A DNA stretch of 64,000 nucleotides from Syntrophotalea carbinolica DSM 2380 (GTDB lineage: Bacteria; Desulfobacterota; Desulfuromonadia; Desulfuromonadales; Syntrophotaleaceae), in assembly GCF_000012885.1 (NCBI RefSeq), contig NC_007498.2:434001-498000 (forward strand). Direction: 5' to 3'. Position 1 is the first letter of the stretch. Every line of letters begins with the position of its first letter. The translations under genes and the position numbers were made by a program. Positions 25,930-34,869 of this stretch are shown here, piece by piece. Below the pieces are notes generated by a model. The model saw only the letters and a program-made list of their open reading frames with translations, ran no database searches and was not told the origin of the DNA.

Positions 25930-26366
25930 TGCTGCCTGAGCGGTTTGCTGTGCGCTTTCGCGATTGGGGATGCTGGCGCCGGTTTTTGCTGGTCGTTGGT
26001 GCGGTGGTGGCGACGGGGGTGCTGTTGTGTTTCAGTCCGGTCGAAAATCGGTGGTTCCCGCCTTGCCCGTTTCGGTCGTTGACGGGGTGGTATTGTCCGG
26101 GGTGTGGTTCCACCAGGGCCCTGCACCATTTGTTGCATGGCAGAATCGGTGCGGCTTTCGGGTATAACGCGCTGATGGTTGTGTCTGTGCCTTTTCTGCT
26201 GGTGCGGGGAGTGGCCGGGTTGATTCCTGGGCGCGCACTCAGAGGGTTTGACGAAAAAGCCCTGAAGCCTGCGGCGATCATCGGTATTTGCGTGCTTGTC
26301 GTTGTGTACGGAGTGTTGCGGAATCTGCCGGCATACCCTTTTAGCTTTCTGGCTCCTCATGGTTGA
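25929..26366 (+). CDS. DUF2752 family membrane protein
   Basis: A 145-residue protein with about three transmembrane segments (FLLVVGAVVATGVLLCF, ALMVVSVPFLLVRGVAGLI, AAIIGICVLVVVYGVL). The signature CPFRSLTGWYCPGCGSTRAL, with Cys in CPGCGSTR, defines the family. No biochemical function is established. It is translationally coupled to the CD225-like protein by a 1-bp stop/start overlap, so the two membrane proteins probably act together. The start is set by this overlap; the same frame is open further upstream without a ribosome site. Confidence 0.85.
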   Translation: MLPERFAVRFRDWGCWRRFLLVVGAVVATGVLLCFSPVENRWFPPCPFRSLTGWYCPGCGSTRALHHLLHGRIGAAFGYNALMVVSVPFLLVRGVAGLIPGRALRGFDEKALKPAAIIGICVLVVVYGVLRNLPAYPFSFLAPHG

Positions 26367-26498
26367 GTTGCACGGCAGGTTTTCTGCGTGGGGCCTTGAT
26401 TTCTTGGCGAATAGCGGATCCTGTGGTGGCTTTTGTTTCTGTCGCGGTTTAAAGCCTAAGCCTTTGCCCATCGGTTTGCGGCCGGTATGAGATTTTTT

Positions 26499-26518
26499 AA
26501 AATAGTTGTTGCTTTTTT
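26499..26518 (+). promoter_or_regulatory. AT-rich motif shared with rhlE (copy upstream of the cold-shock gene)
   Basis: AAAATAGTTGTTGCTTTTTT is 18/20 identical to the copy at 22906. TTGCTT could be a -35 box with TAGAAA 18 nt downstream, giving an mRNA leader of about 155 nt. Confidence 0.5.
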
Positions 26519-26544
26519 GTGGACGGGTGTGGTAGAAAGGGGCA

Positions 26545-26699
26545 ACTTAAGTAAGTTTGTGTAGATTTGCTTGTCAAGCAGATTGATCGTCAGTCGATTT
26601 TAAGCCGCACAGACCTCTTGGTATGTGGGGCTTTTTACTTAAGGACAGCGCAAATCCTGCACAACCAAAAACGCCCCTGCTGGGGAAAGAGGAAGAAAA
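26545..26699 (+). promoter_or_regulatory. long 5' leader of the cold-shock gene with internal terminator-like hairpin
   Basis: The leader holds a hairpin in which AGCCGCAC (26603-26610) pairs with GTGGGGCT (26625-26632) with one mismatch, followed by a T run. It sits about 65 nt before the start codon and resembles an attenuator. Long structured leaders are usual for cspA-type genes. Confidence 0.5.
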
Positions 26700-26900
26700 A
26701 TGGCAGAAGGTACTGTTAAGTGGTTTAATGACGCAAAAGGTTTCGGTTTCATCGAGCAGGACAATGGTCCCGACGTGTTCGTGCACTTCTCGGCCATCCA
26801 GGGCGAAGGTTTCAAGTCCTTGGCTGAAGGCGACCGGGTCAGCTTCGATGTTGTCCAGGGTCAGAAGGGTCCCCAGTCGGCCAACGTTTGCAAAATCTAA
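26700..26900 (+). CDS. cold shock protein, CspA family
   Basis: A 66-residue single cold-shock domain. It begins [18 protein letters not shown] with the RNP1 motif KGFGFIE and continues to RNP2 VFVHFS. These proteins bind single-stranded RNA and DNA and melt structured mRNA, in the cold or constitutively. GAGGAAG lies upstream of the ATG, and a long leader with a hairpin precedes it. Whether this copy is cold-inducible cannot be told from the coding sequence; the upstream element shared with rhlE suggests common control. Confidence 0.96.
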   Translation: MAEGTVKWFNDAKGFGFIEQDNGPDVFVHFSAIQGEGFKSLAEGDRVSFDVVQGQKGPQSANVCKI

Positions 26901-26973
26901 TTTGCGTTTGACTTCTTAGTCAAGTTCGCTGTTGCCTGTCCGTGAGTGAGTCAACCTCGCAGGCAGTAATTTG

Positions 26974-27010
26974 AAAAGGGTTCGCAACCACTGGTTGCGA
27001 ACCCTTTTTT
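26974..27010 (+). terminator. bidirectional terminator between csp and the 85-residue gene
   Basis: AAAAGGGTTCGCAACCA (26974-26990) is the inverse complement of 26992-27008. T runs on both strands suit termination of the two convergent genes. Confidence 0.85.
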
Positions 27011-27037
27011 ACGTTGGTCCGGGGTTGGTGCCCTGCC

Positions 27038-27295
27038 TTATCTGGGAGTTTTTGTGGCGGGCTGCATGTAGGAAGTGGTTTCCTGCCATTTGTGCATATG
27101 GCCGACGGGCAGTTCGCATCCTTCGATGCTGTCGAGATTCTTGACGGCGCTATTCAGTTTCTGCAGCAATAATATGGCTTCTTCCTGGTGTCCCGGGAAG
27201 TGGGGCCCCATCATGTGTCGAGTGTAGGTTCGGGCAATTTGCTCGAGGTTTTCCATCGCCTGCATGCGAGTTTGGTTGTCTCTTGACATTGCCAT
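27038..27295 (-). CDS. hypothetical protein, 85 residues
   Basis: I do not recognise this protein. It is soluble and helical, rich in His and Met (HMMGPHFPGH, PVGHMHKW), with one cysteine and no signal peptide. The His/Met content could reflect metal binding, which is only a suggestion. AAGGAG lies 6 nt before the ATG, strong support that the gene is translated. It is convergent with the cold-shock gene and shares its terminator. Confidence 0.65.
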   Translation of the reverse strand: MAMSRDNQTRMQAMENLEQIARTYTRHMMGPHFPGHQEEAILLLQKLNSAVKNLDSIEGCELPVGHMHKWQETTSYMQPATKTPR

Positions 27296-27653
27296 GACGA
27301 TCTCCTTTCATTTTTGGTACCCCTATATTATATACGCCTGTGCTTGAGTTGATCAATCCCGGCGGCAGCGCTTGATGTGAGCGGCGCAGGTCTTTTTTGG
27401 GGGAGGTAGCTTTGCGCTCTTTTGTGTTCTTTATTCAGGTCTGGGCGAGAGCGTATCGTATGCAGGCGGGAGCATCGCAGGGATTTTTAAGGTGGCGTGT
27501 CGGGTGCTGCGGGCCGAGCCATTTTCGATTTGGCCGGTGCGCAGGGTCGCGGTGCTGTCACCGGTATGTGTTTACCTGTGCACTGTTTTTCTCCTGGGAA
27601 GTGCTGTGTCGGCGGGTGTAGATCTATGTCTTTTCGGGAGGCAACAAAAAGTC
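27296..27653. other. 358-bp intergenic stretch with no supported gene
   Basis: Overlapping open frames run through this region and into the tRNA gene, but none has a ribosome site or recognisable sequence. A TATATT-like stretch near 27325 could belong to the promoter of the minus-strand 85-residue gene. Confidence 0.45.
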
Positions 27654-27683
27654 TTTACATTTTCCGGTCAGTTGTTGTATTCT
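27654..27683 (+). promoter_or_regulatory. promoter of the tRNA-Ser gene
   Basis: TTTACA (27654-27659) and TATTCT (27678-27683) are 18 nt apart; transcription would begin a few bases before the tRNA at 27695. Confidence 0.6.
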
Positions 27684-27694
27684 GCCCCACCTGC

Positions 27695-27784
<90 letters not shown>

Positions 27785-27820
27785 TAACTTTACCCTTCGA
27801 TCGGGTTTTTGCCGATAGAA

Positions 27821-27926
27821 GTGACAGCCGGGTCCCGCGCAACGGACGGCCGCCAACCCCGTCAGGCCCGGGAGGGAGCAGCGGTAACGGCTTTAGCCGT
27901 GTGCCGCGGGTGAGCCTGGCTGTCAC
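27821..27926 (+). ncRNA. ffs: signal recognition particle RNA, small bacterial type (4.5S)
   Basis: The ends GTGACAGCC and GGCTGTCAC pair, and the middle holds the conserved Ffh-binding domain GTCAGGCCCGGGAGGGAGCA with a GGGA tetraloop. The RNA folds into one long hairpin of about 106 nt. It works with Ffh to target nascent membrane proteins. The position just upstream of dnaX is a common bacterial arrangement. A T-rich stretch near 27940 may end the transcript. The exact ends are estimated from the outer stem. Confidence 0.9.
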
Positions 27927-27993
27927 TTGTGTCGGCAATCCTTTTTGTGTCCCGCCGGCTGTATTCTAATGTCTACGGAGATCCTAGCACTTC

Positions 27994-29742
27994 ATGTCTT
28001 ACCTGGTACTGGCTCGTAAGTATCGGCCCCAGAGTTTTGACGACCTGGTCGGGCAAGAACACGTCAGCCAAACCCTGGGCAATGCCATAAAGACCGGGCG
28101 CGTTCATCACGCTTTCCTTTTTACGGGTGCGCGCGGGGTGGGCAAAACCTCTGCTGCGCGTATTTTTGCCAAAGCGTTGAACTGCGAGCAGGGGCTGTCA
28201 CCGCAGCCATGTAACGTCTGCCAGTCCTGCCGGGAAATATCGGCCGGGCAGGGGCTTGACGTTTTTGAAATCGACGGTGCCTCCAATACCGGGGTCGATG
28301 ACATTCGCGAGCTTCGGGAAAATATCCGCTACCTTCCTTCCCGATCCCGCTATAAAATATTTATCATTGACGAAGTCCACATGCTCTCCACCAACGCTTT
28401 CAACGCCCTGTTGAAGACCTTGGAGGAGCCTCCTGAGCACGCCAAATTTATCTTTGCCACAACCGAGCCGCACAAGATCCCCATTACGATTCTGTCGCGT
28501 TGCCAGCGGTTTGATTTCCGTAAAATACCTTTGCCTTTGATCGTTGCCCGGCTGAAAGAAATTGCCGCAGCGGAGGGGATTTCTATTTCCGAACGTTCCC
28601 TGGGGCTGGTGGCGAGGCGCGGTGAGGGCAGCATGCGCGATGCCCAGTCTACCTTCGATCAGGTTATCGCCTTTTGTGGGGATGCGGTTGGTGAGGACGA
28701 TGTCCAGGGTCTTCTGGGGATGGTGGATCGGCGCTTGCTGGTCGATACTCTGGAAAGCTTGCTGGGGCACGACAGTCGCAGGCTTTTGCACTGTGTCTGT
28801 CGGGTGGATGAGCTGGGACATTCTTTCAGGCAGTTCTGTCGTGAGTTGGTCGAGACGTTGCGCTCTCTGGTGGTGTTGAAGGTGGTCCCTGAGCCGGAGG
28901 CCCTGCTCGACGCTACGCCGGATGAGCTTGAAGAATTACGTCGTTTATCTGCAACGGTGGAATTGGAAGATCTGGAGCGGGCCGTAACCGTGCTGGTGCG
29001 CACTGAGGCCGAATTGGCCGGATCGTCGTTTCCGCGTTTGGCGCTGGAGATGGCCTTGCTGCGTTTGGCGCATTTGCCTTCCGGGCGGGATGTGGCAACC
29101 TTGGTGCGCCAGGTGGAAGATCTGCAGCGCCGTTTGGAGTCGGGCGTACCGCCTGCGGAGCGTGCGCAGCCGGCGAGCTATGCTTCATCGGAGTCGATCG
29201 TCGCCGAACGCCCTGCGCCTGCTCCGGTTCAGGCTCAAGTTCCCGAGCCGGCTCAGTCGACCGCTGTTGCGGCCGCCGGCAAAGGTTCGGATGCTCAGGC
29301 TGAAAGCAAACCGCAAGGCTGGCAGGCGCTGGTTCAGCGTATTAATAAAGACCGCCCGCGTCTTGGTGGCGTTCTTGAGCATGGTAAACTGCTTAAGTTG
29401 GAGTTGCCTTTGGTCGAACTGGGGTTTGTCGAAGGGTCTTTTCACTTTTCGCAGATGCAGGATGGCGATCTGCAGGCCGGCTTTGTGAAGATAGCAGAAG
29501 ATTACTTCGGGCAAACCGTCACCATGCGTGTTGTGCCGATTCGTGCCCAGGATCAGGCTGTGGCGCCACCGTCGTTGGCTGAGGAGCGCCAGGCCAGGGA
29601 AAGTAGTCAGCGCAATCAGGTTAAAGACGAAGCATTGGGGCATCCCGCGGTCAAGGCTGCGCAAAAAATTCTTGGGGGGGAAGTTGTGCAGGTCAAGCCC
29701 CTTCGGGAAGGTGCAGATCTGGGACATGCGGATCGTGACTGA
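27994..29742 (+). CDS. dnaX: DNA polymerase III gamma/tau subunit
   Basis: A 582-residue clamp-loader ATPase. Walker A GARGVGKTSAARIFAKAL (about 46-63) and the zinc module with CEQGLSPQPCNVCQSC precede Walker B FIIDEVHMLS and the sensor segment ILSRCQRFDF. Domain III ends near residue 370, and a less conserved tau-like C-terminus follows. No slippery heptamer lies at the usual gamma/tau position. A GGAG about 12 nt before the ATG is the likely ribosome site. The order tRNA-ffs-dnaX-ybaB-recR is widely conserved. Confidence 0.96.
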   Translation: MSYLVLARKYRPQSFDDLVGQEHVSQTLGNAIKTGRVHHAFLFTGARGVGKTSAARIFAKALNCEQGLSPQPCNVCQSCREISAGQGLDVFEIDGASNTGVDDIRELRENIRYLPSRSRYKIFIIDEVHMLSTNAFNALLKTLEEPPEHAKFIFATTEPHKIPITILSRCQRFDFRKIPLPLIVARLKEIAAAEGISISERSLGLVARRGEGSMRDAQSTFDQVIAFCGDAVGEDDVQGLLGMVDRRLLVDTLESLLGHDSRRLLHCVCRVDELGHSFRQFCRELVETLRSLVVLKVVPEPEALLDATPDELEELRRLSATVELEDLERAVTVLVRTEAELAGSSFPRLALEMALLRLAHLPSGRDVATLVRQVEDLQRRLESGVPPAERAQPASYASSESIVAERPAPAPVQAQVPEPAQSTAVAAAGKGSDAQAESKPQGWQALVQRINKDRPRLGGVLEHGKLLKLELPLVELGFVEGSFHFSQMQDGDLQAGFVKIAEDYFGQTVTMRVVPIRAQDQAVAPPSLAEERQARESSQRNQVKDEALGHPAVKAAQKILGGEVVQVKPLREGADLGHADRD

Positions 29743-29845
29743 GACAAACATGTCTGATTGATACGGGCATATATTCAGTCTCGACGCTTTAATAATACAT
29801 AAAAATAATGGCCAATTTATTTTATTGGCCAGGAAGGTTGTTGTC

Positions 29846-30160
29846 ATGGCAAAAGGTTTAGGTAATATCATGAAGCAGGCGCAACTCATGCAACAGAAGA
29901 TGGAGCGCATGCAGCAGGAGCTGGAAACCCGCCAGGTGGAGGCTTCGGCCGGTGGGGGCATGGTGACGGCCGTGGTTAACGGTCGGCAGCAATTGGTTGA
30001 CCTGAAAATCGAGGCAAGTGTTGTTGACCCCGAGGATGTCGAAATGTTGCAGGACCTGGTTTTGGCGGCTGTCAACGAAGCGCTGAAAAAGAGTCAGGAT
30101 ATGGCGCAGCAGGAAATGAGCAAAGTAACCGGCGGTTTGAATATCCCTGGCTTGATGTAA
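29846..30160 (+). CDS. ybaB: YbaB/EbfC nucleoid-associated protein
   Basis: A 104-residue protein that forms a dimer with tweezer-like shape and binds DNA. It begins [20 protein letters not shown] with a helical methionine/glutamine-rich N-terminus, and the core contains [20 protein letters not shown], the family signature. The start is ATG 29846 with AGGAAGG 8 nt upstream; an in-frame TTG at 29825 would add seven residues that overlap that site. It lies between dnaX and recR as in many bacteria. Confidence 0.95.
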   Translation: MAKGLGNIMKQAQLMQQKMERMQQELETRQVEASAGGGMVTAVVNGRQQLVDLKIEASVVDPEDVEMLQDLVLAAVNEALKKSQDMAQQEMSKVTGGLNIPGLM

Positions 30161-30255
30161 TTTCCTTCCGGTTGTTTGTTGGGGAGAAAAAATTTTTTAC
30201 CCAGAGAAAATAATAGAACGTTATTTCAAAAGATATTGTCACGGGCTTAATCAGT

Positions 30256-30855
30256 ATGGTAAAATTTACCCCATCGTTTAACCGGCTTGTCGGTGAGTTT
30301 GCCAAGCTGCCTGGTATCGGACGCAAAACAGCTGTCAGGTTGACTCTTTTCATGTTGCGGCAAACTTCCCAGGATGCTTTGGCCTTGGGGGAAGCTGTCC
30401 GGGAGTTGAAAGAGCGAACCCGGTTTTGTTCCCGGTGTTTTTATTTTACGGAAGAAGACCCCTGTCCATTGTGTACCGATGTGGGCCGGGATGATCAACT
30501 GATCTGTGTTGTAGAGGAACCACAGGATGTCATTGCCATAGAGCGCAGCCGCTCTTTTCGTGGAAGATACCATGTTTTACACGGTTCTCTTTCGCCCCTG
30601 GATGGCATCGGCCCGGATGATTTGAAAATTGACGCATTGCTTGAAAGGTTGCAGCAGAACAATGTTAAAGAGGTGCTGCTGGCAACCAATTTTGACGTGG
30701 AAGGCGAGGCTACAGCGCTTTATCTGGCAAAAGTGATCCAGCCGTTCGGGGTCAAGGTGACACGACTGGCGCATGGTATTCCCACGGGAAGCGACCTGGA
30801 ATATGTGGACGAGGCGACGGTCAATCATGCGGTCGAAGGACGCCGGGAGTTGTAA
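30256..30855 (+). CDS. recR: recombination mediator protein RecR
   Basis: A 199-residue protein of the RecF(O)R gap-repair pathway that helps load RecA on SSB-coated DNA. It has the helix-hairpin-helix motif KLPGIGRKTAVRL (about 17-29), the zinc finger CSRCFYFTEEDPCPLC (about 58-73), and a Toprim domain with VVEEPQD and ATNFDVEGEATALYLA. Normal length. The ribosome site is weak, and the gene starts 95 bp after ybaB on the same strand. Confidence 0.96.
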   Translation: MVKFTPSFNRLVGEFAKLPGIGRKTAVRLTLFMLRQTSQDALALGEAVRELKERTRFCSRCFYFTEEDPCPLCTDVGRDDQLICVVEEPQDVIAIERSRSFRGRYHVLHGSLSPLDGIGPDDLKIDALLERLQQNNVKEVLLATNFDVEGEATALYLAKVIQPFGVKVTRLAHGIPTGSDLEYVDEATVNHAVEGRREL

Positions 30856-31044
30856 ATTCTGAAGAACAGGCAAACGTTTTGCATAACCTTAATTGGCCGG
30901 TTCGTAGAATATCCGGATTCGATGTACGAAAAACTTCGTTGCGGTGCCGCAGGGCAAGCCTCGGAGTTATTATAATTTTACCCGGAACGCGATTAAAACA
31001 GCAATTTAGTAAAAGATCGAAATGATCCACAAGGAGGAAACAAA

Positions 31045-34000
31045 ATGTCACGTAAAATGGTGACTATCGATGGCAATACCGCCGCTGCGCATGTTGCACA
31101 TGCCACCAATGAGGTCATTGCTATTTATCCGATCACGCCCTCGTCCAACATGGGGGAAATTTCCGATGCCAAGAGCGCATTGAGCGAAGCCAATATCTGG
31201 GGTACCGTTCCGGATGTGGTGGAGCTGCAATCCGAGGGCGGTGCCGCCGGTGCCGTGCACGGTGCTCTTCAGGCCGGAGCCTTGACGACGACCTTTACCG
31301 CATCCCAGGGTCTGTTGCTGATGGTTCCCAACATGTTCAAAATCGCCGGGGAGCTGACACCGACCGTTTTCCATGTTTCGGCTCGGGCCATTGCCTGTCA
31401 GGCTCTGTCGATCTTTGGCGATCATTCCGATGTCATGGCAACCCGTTCCACCGGTTGGGCTCTGCTGGCTGCGAACAATGTCCAGGAAGTTATGGACTTC
31501 GCTTTAATCGCCCAGGCCGCGACCCTGGAATCGCGTATCCCGTTCTTGCATTTCTTCGATGGTTTCCGGACTTCTCACGAAATCCAGAAGGTCGAGGAGT
31601 TGACCAAAGACGACATGCGTTACATGGTTGACGATAATCTGGTACGTGCACACCGTGATCGTGCATTGTCGCCTGAGCGTCCCAAGATCCGCGGTACTTC
31701 GCAGAACCCCGATGTCTATTTCCAGGGTCGCGAAACCGTCAACAGCTATTATGACAAGGTTCCCGGCGTCCTGCAGGCCCAGATGGACAAGTTTGCCGAG
31801 CGCGTCGGCCGCCAATATTCGCTGGTCGACTACGTCGGGGCGCCCGATGCCGAGCGTGTGGTCGTGGTCATGGGCTCCGGTGCCGATACGGTACACGAAC
31901 TGGTCGAATACCTGAATGCCAAAGGCGAGAAGATCGGTGTTCTGAAGGTGCGGCTGTTTCTGCCGTTCCCCGTCGCGGCCTTTGCCGAAGCTCTGCCGTC
32001 CACGGTTAAGAAAATCGCTGTGCTTGATCGCACTAAGGAGCCTGGTTCTCTCGGCGAACCCCTCTATCAGGCCGTTCGCACCGCCATTGGCGAAGCCATG
32101 AGCGACGGATTGCTCGATCTGCCGAGCTACCCGACCATCGTCGGCGGCCGTTACGGGCTCGGTTCCAAGGAATTCACCCCGGCGCTGGTCAAGGCGGTGT
32201 TCGATAATCTGTCGCAGGACAAGCCGAAGAACCATTTTACCGTGGGCATCGTCGACGATGTTACGGGCACCAATCTGGTGGCCGATGCGGACTTTAAATT
32301 GGTGCACGACGGCCTTTACTCCGCCGTATTTTACGGCCTCGGTTCCGATGGTACCGTCGGAGCCAATAAAAACTCCATCAAGATCATCGGCGAAAGCACC
32401 GACAATAACGTGCAGGCCTACTTCGTTTATGACTCCAAGAAGGCCGGCAGTATCACGACCAGCCATCTGCGTTTCGGCAAGCAGGCCATTCGCGCCCCGT
32501 ACCTTATCGACCGTGCCGATTTCGTAGCCTGCCATAACTTCTCCTTCCTGGAGAAGTACGATATGCTGGGTAAGGCCAAGCAGGGTGGTACTTTCCTGCT
32601 CAACAGTCCTTACAGTGCGGAAGAGGTCTGGGGACAGCTGCCTGCTGAAGTGCAACAGTCGATCATCGACAAGCAGTTGAAGTTTTATGTCATCGACGGC
32701 GTGCGTCTGGGGAACGAAATCGGCCTCGGACCGCGGATCAATGTCATCATGCAGACGGCCTTTTTCGCCATTTCCAATATCATTCCTCTTGAAACGGCGG
32801 TCGATCAGATCAAACAGGCCATTGTCAAGAGTTACGGCAAGCGTGGCGAAAAAGTCGTCAATATGAACTATCAGGCCGTTGAGGTTGCTTTGGCCAATCT
32901 CAAGGAAGTTGCCGTTCCTGCCAGCGCCGACAGTTCCCTGGCGATGAAGCCGCCCGTGGGGCCCCATGCGCCGGCTTTCGTCAAGGAGGTCACGGCCCAG
33001 ATCATCGCCAACAGAGGCGATGAACTGCCGGTTTCCGCCATTCCTGCGGACGGAACCTTCCCGGTGGCGACTTCCCAATATGAAAAACGCAATATAGCCA
33101 TCAATATTCCGGTGTGGGAGCCTGAAGTGTGTGTACAGTGCGGTATCTGCTCCTTTGTTTGTCCGCACGCCACCATTCGTATGAAGGTTTATGCGGCCGA
33201 TCAGCTTTCCGGCGCGCCGGCGACCTTCAAATCCTGCGATGCCAAGGGTAAAGAGTTGGCAGGTCTGAAATATACCCTGCAGGTGGCTCCCGAGGATTGT
33301 ACCGGTTGTGGTGCCTGTGTGCACAATTGCCCGGCCAAGAGCAAGGAAGATCCGACCCGCAAAGCCATCAACATGGCTTTCCAGCCGCCGTTGCGTGACC
33401 AGGAAGCGGCGAACTGGGATTTCTTCCTTGAATTGCCCAATCCCGATGAGAAGCTCTTTAATCGTGCAACGGTCAAGGGCAGTCAGTTGCTGCCGCCCAT
33501 GTTCGAATTTTCCGGTGCATGCGCCGGTTGCGGCGAGACGCCTTTCGTTAAATTGCTGTCCCAGCTGTTTGGCGACCGCCTGTTGATGGCCAATGCCACC
33601 GGTTGCTCTTCGATTTACGGCGGCAATCTGCCCACCACGCCCTGGACGGTTCGCAAGGATGGTCTTGGACCCAGCTGGAACAACTCTTTGTTCGAAGACT
33701 GTGCCGAGTTCGGTTACGGTATGCGACTGGCGGTGGATAAGTTCAAGACCTACGCTTACGAGTTGCTCGATAAGATCATGGACTGTGCCAGCGAAAGCTG
33801 TGCAGCGGCCAAGAGCCTGATGGCCGAGATCAAGGCGGCCGACCAGTCGAGTCAGGAGGGGATCGAGGCTCAGCGTGAGCGCGTCGCCAAATTGAAGGAC
33901 ATTCTCAAAGGGTGCGACAAGGAAGACGCGGTACAATTGCTGTCCGTGGCCGATTACCTGGTTGAGAAGTCGGTTTGGCTTATCGGCGGTGATGGCTGGG

Positions 34001-34629
34001 CATACGACATCGGTTACGGCGGTTTGGATCACGTCCTTGCTTCCGGTCGCAATGTCAACGCGCTGGTTCTCGATACCGAGGTCTACTCCAACACCGGCGG
34101 ACAGGCCAGTAAATCGACACCGCTTGGTGCTGTGGCCCAGTTCGCGGCCGGCGGCAAGCGCATGCCCAAAAAGGATCTGGGCATGATTTCCATGACCTAC
34201 GGCAATATTTACGTTGCCCAGGTGTCGCTGGCCAATCCTGCGCAGGTCGTCAAGGCGTTTATCGAAGCGGAGGCTTTCGATGGGCCCTCTCTGATTCTTG
34301 CCTACAGCCATTGCATCGCACATGGTATCAAAATGACCGAAGCCGTTGATGCATGTAAAAAAGCCGTTAATTCAGGGCATTGGCCCCTGTACCGGTTTGA
34401 CCCGACCCTGGTCGAAAAAGGCAAAAATCCTTTGCAGCTCGACAGCAAGGATCCGAGTATCACCTTTGAGGACTACGCCTACAGTGAAAACCGTTATCGG
34501 GTATTGAAGAAAATCCAACCCGAAGCAGCGGCCAAACTCATGGAGCAGGCCAATCGTGATACGGTCAGACGCTTCGACCTGTATCGCAAACTGTCCGAAA
34601 TGCCGGCAGATTGCGGTAGCGATAAGTAA
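31045..34629 (+). CDS. nifJ: pyruvate:ferredoxin (flavodoxin) oxidoreductase, single-chain type
   Basis: A 1194-residue homodimeric PFOR that interconverts pyruvate + CoA and acetyl-CoA + CO2 + reduced ferredoxin. Domain order is canonical. The N-terminal pyruvate/TPP domain (IYPITPSSNMGE) is followed by the gamma domain and the ferredoxin domain, with cysteines 696, 699, 702, 706 and 752, 755, 758, 762. The C-terminal TPP domain has the proximal-cluster cysteines 826 and 829 (ACAGCGETP) and GGDGWAYDIGYGG at about 981-993. AAGGAGG precedes the ATG. Monocistronic with its own terminator. This is the main carbon entry enzyme of an anaerobe, here separate from the lpdA of the window. Confidence 0.98.
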   Translation: MSRKMVTIDGNTAAAHVAHATNEVIAIYPITPSSNMGEISDAKSALSEANIWGTVPDVVELQSEGGAAGAVHGALQAGALTTTFTASQGLLLMVPNMFKIAGELTPTVFHVSARAIACQALSIFGDHSDVMATRSTGWALLAANNVQEVMDFALIAQAATLESRIPFLHFFDGFRTSHEIQKVEELTKDDMRYMVDDNLVRAHRDRALSPERPKIRGTSQNPDVYFQGRETVNSYYDKVPGVLQAQMDKFAERVGRQYSLVDYVGAPDAERVVVVMGSGADTVHELVEYLNAKGEKIGVLKVRLFLPFPVAAFAEALPSTVKKIAVLDRTKEPGSLGEPLYQAVRTAIGEAMSDGLLDLPSYPTIVGGRYGLGSKEFTPALVKAVFDNLSQDKPKNHFTVGIVDDVTGTNLVADADFKLVHDGLYSAVFYGLGSDGTVGANKNSIKIIGESTDNNVQAYFVYDSKKAGSITTSHLRFGKQAIRAPYLIDRADFVACHNFSFLEKYDMLGKAKQGGTFLLNSPYSAEEVWGQLPAEVQQSIIDKQLKFYVIDGVRLGNEIGLGPRINVIMQTAFFAISNIIPLETAVDQIKQAIVKSYGKRGEKVVNMNYQAVEVALANLKEVAVPASADSSLAMKPPVGPHAPAFVKEVTAQIIANRGDELPVSAIPADGTFPVATSQYEKRNIAINIPVWEPEVCVQCGICSFVCPHATIRMKVYAADQLSGAPATFKSCDAKGKELAGLKYTLQVAPEDCTGCGACVHNCPAKSKEDPTRKAINMAFQPPLRDQEAANWDFFLELPNPDEKLFNRATVKGSQLLPPMFEFSGACAGCGETPFVKLLSQLFGDRLLMANATGCSSIYGGNLPTTPWTVRKDGLGPSWNNSLFEDCAEFGYGMRLAVDKFKTYAYELLDKIMDCASESCAAAKSLMAEIKAADQSSQEGIEAQRERVAKLKDILKGCDKEDAVQLLSVADYLVEKSVWLIGGDGWAYDIGYGGLDHVLASGRNVNALVLDTEVYSNTGGQASKSTPLGAVAQFAAGGKRMPKKDLGMISMTYGNIYVAQVSLANPAQVVKAFIEAEAFDGPSLILAYSHCIAHGIKMTEAVDACKKAVNSGHWPLYRFDPTLVEKGKNPLQLDSKDPSITFEDYAYSENRYRVLKKIQPEAAAKLMEQANRDTVRRFDLYRKLSEMPADCGSDK

Positions 34630-34650
34630 AACGCAGTTCAAGAAGAAAAA

Positions 34651-34681
34651 AACTCCCGGCAGTATCTGTCGGGAGTTTTTT
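34651..34681 (+). terminator. Rho-independent terminator after nifJ
   Basis: AACTCCCG (34651-34658) pairs with CGGGAGTT (34670-34677) and runs into seven T. Confidence 0.85.
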
Positions 34682-34803
34682 TCTGTTAAGGCGCAGGATT
34701 TGCAGTAAACGCCTTTGCTGTGGCTTTATGCCGCTCCGCGATTTTCGCGTTAAGGAAGGATGGGGCTGGCGGCCCATCAAAACCAGTCGAAAATGCAAAA
34801 ATC

Positions 34804-34832
34804 TTGATCGCTATCTTCAGAGATGTTATATA
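34804..34832 (+). promoter_or_regulatory. sigma-70-like promoter of mglBA
   Basis: TTGATC and TATATA are spaced 17 nt; the start codon of mglB is 37 bp downstream. Confidence 0.6.
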
Positions 34833-34869
34833 GACCCTTGGCTTTGACATTTATCCTGGGAGCAGAGGC

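Noticed and set aside
29663-29668. A6 run near the end of dnaX as a programmed frameshift site
   Set aside because: It lies at about codon 557, far past domain III, and a shift would only change the last 25 or so residues, unlike known gamma/tau frameshifting.
31504-34323. 939-residue open frame on the minus strand opposite nifJ
   Set aside because: Long antisense frames are expected with this strongly biased codon use; the sense product is a complete pyruvate:ferredoxin oxidoreductase.
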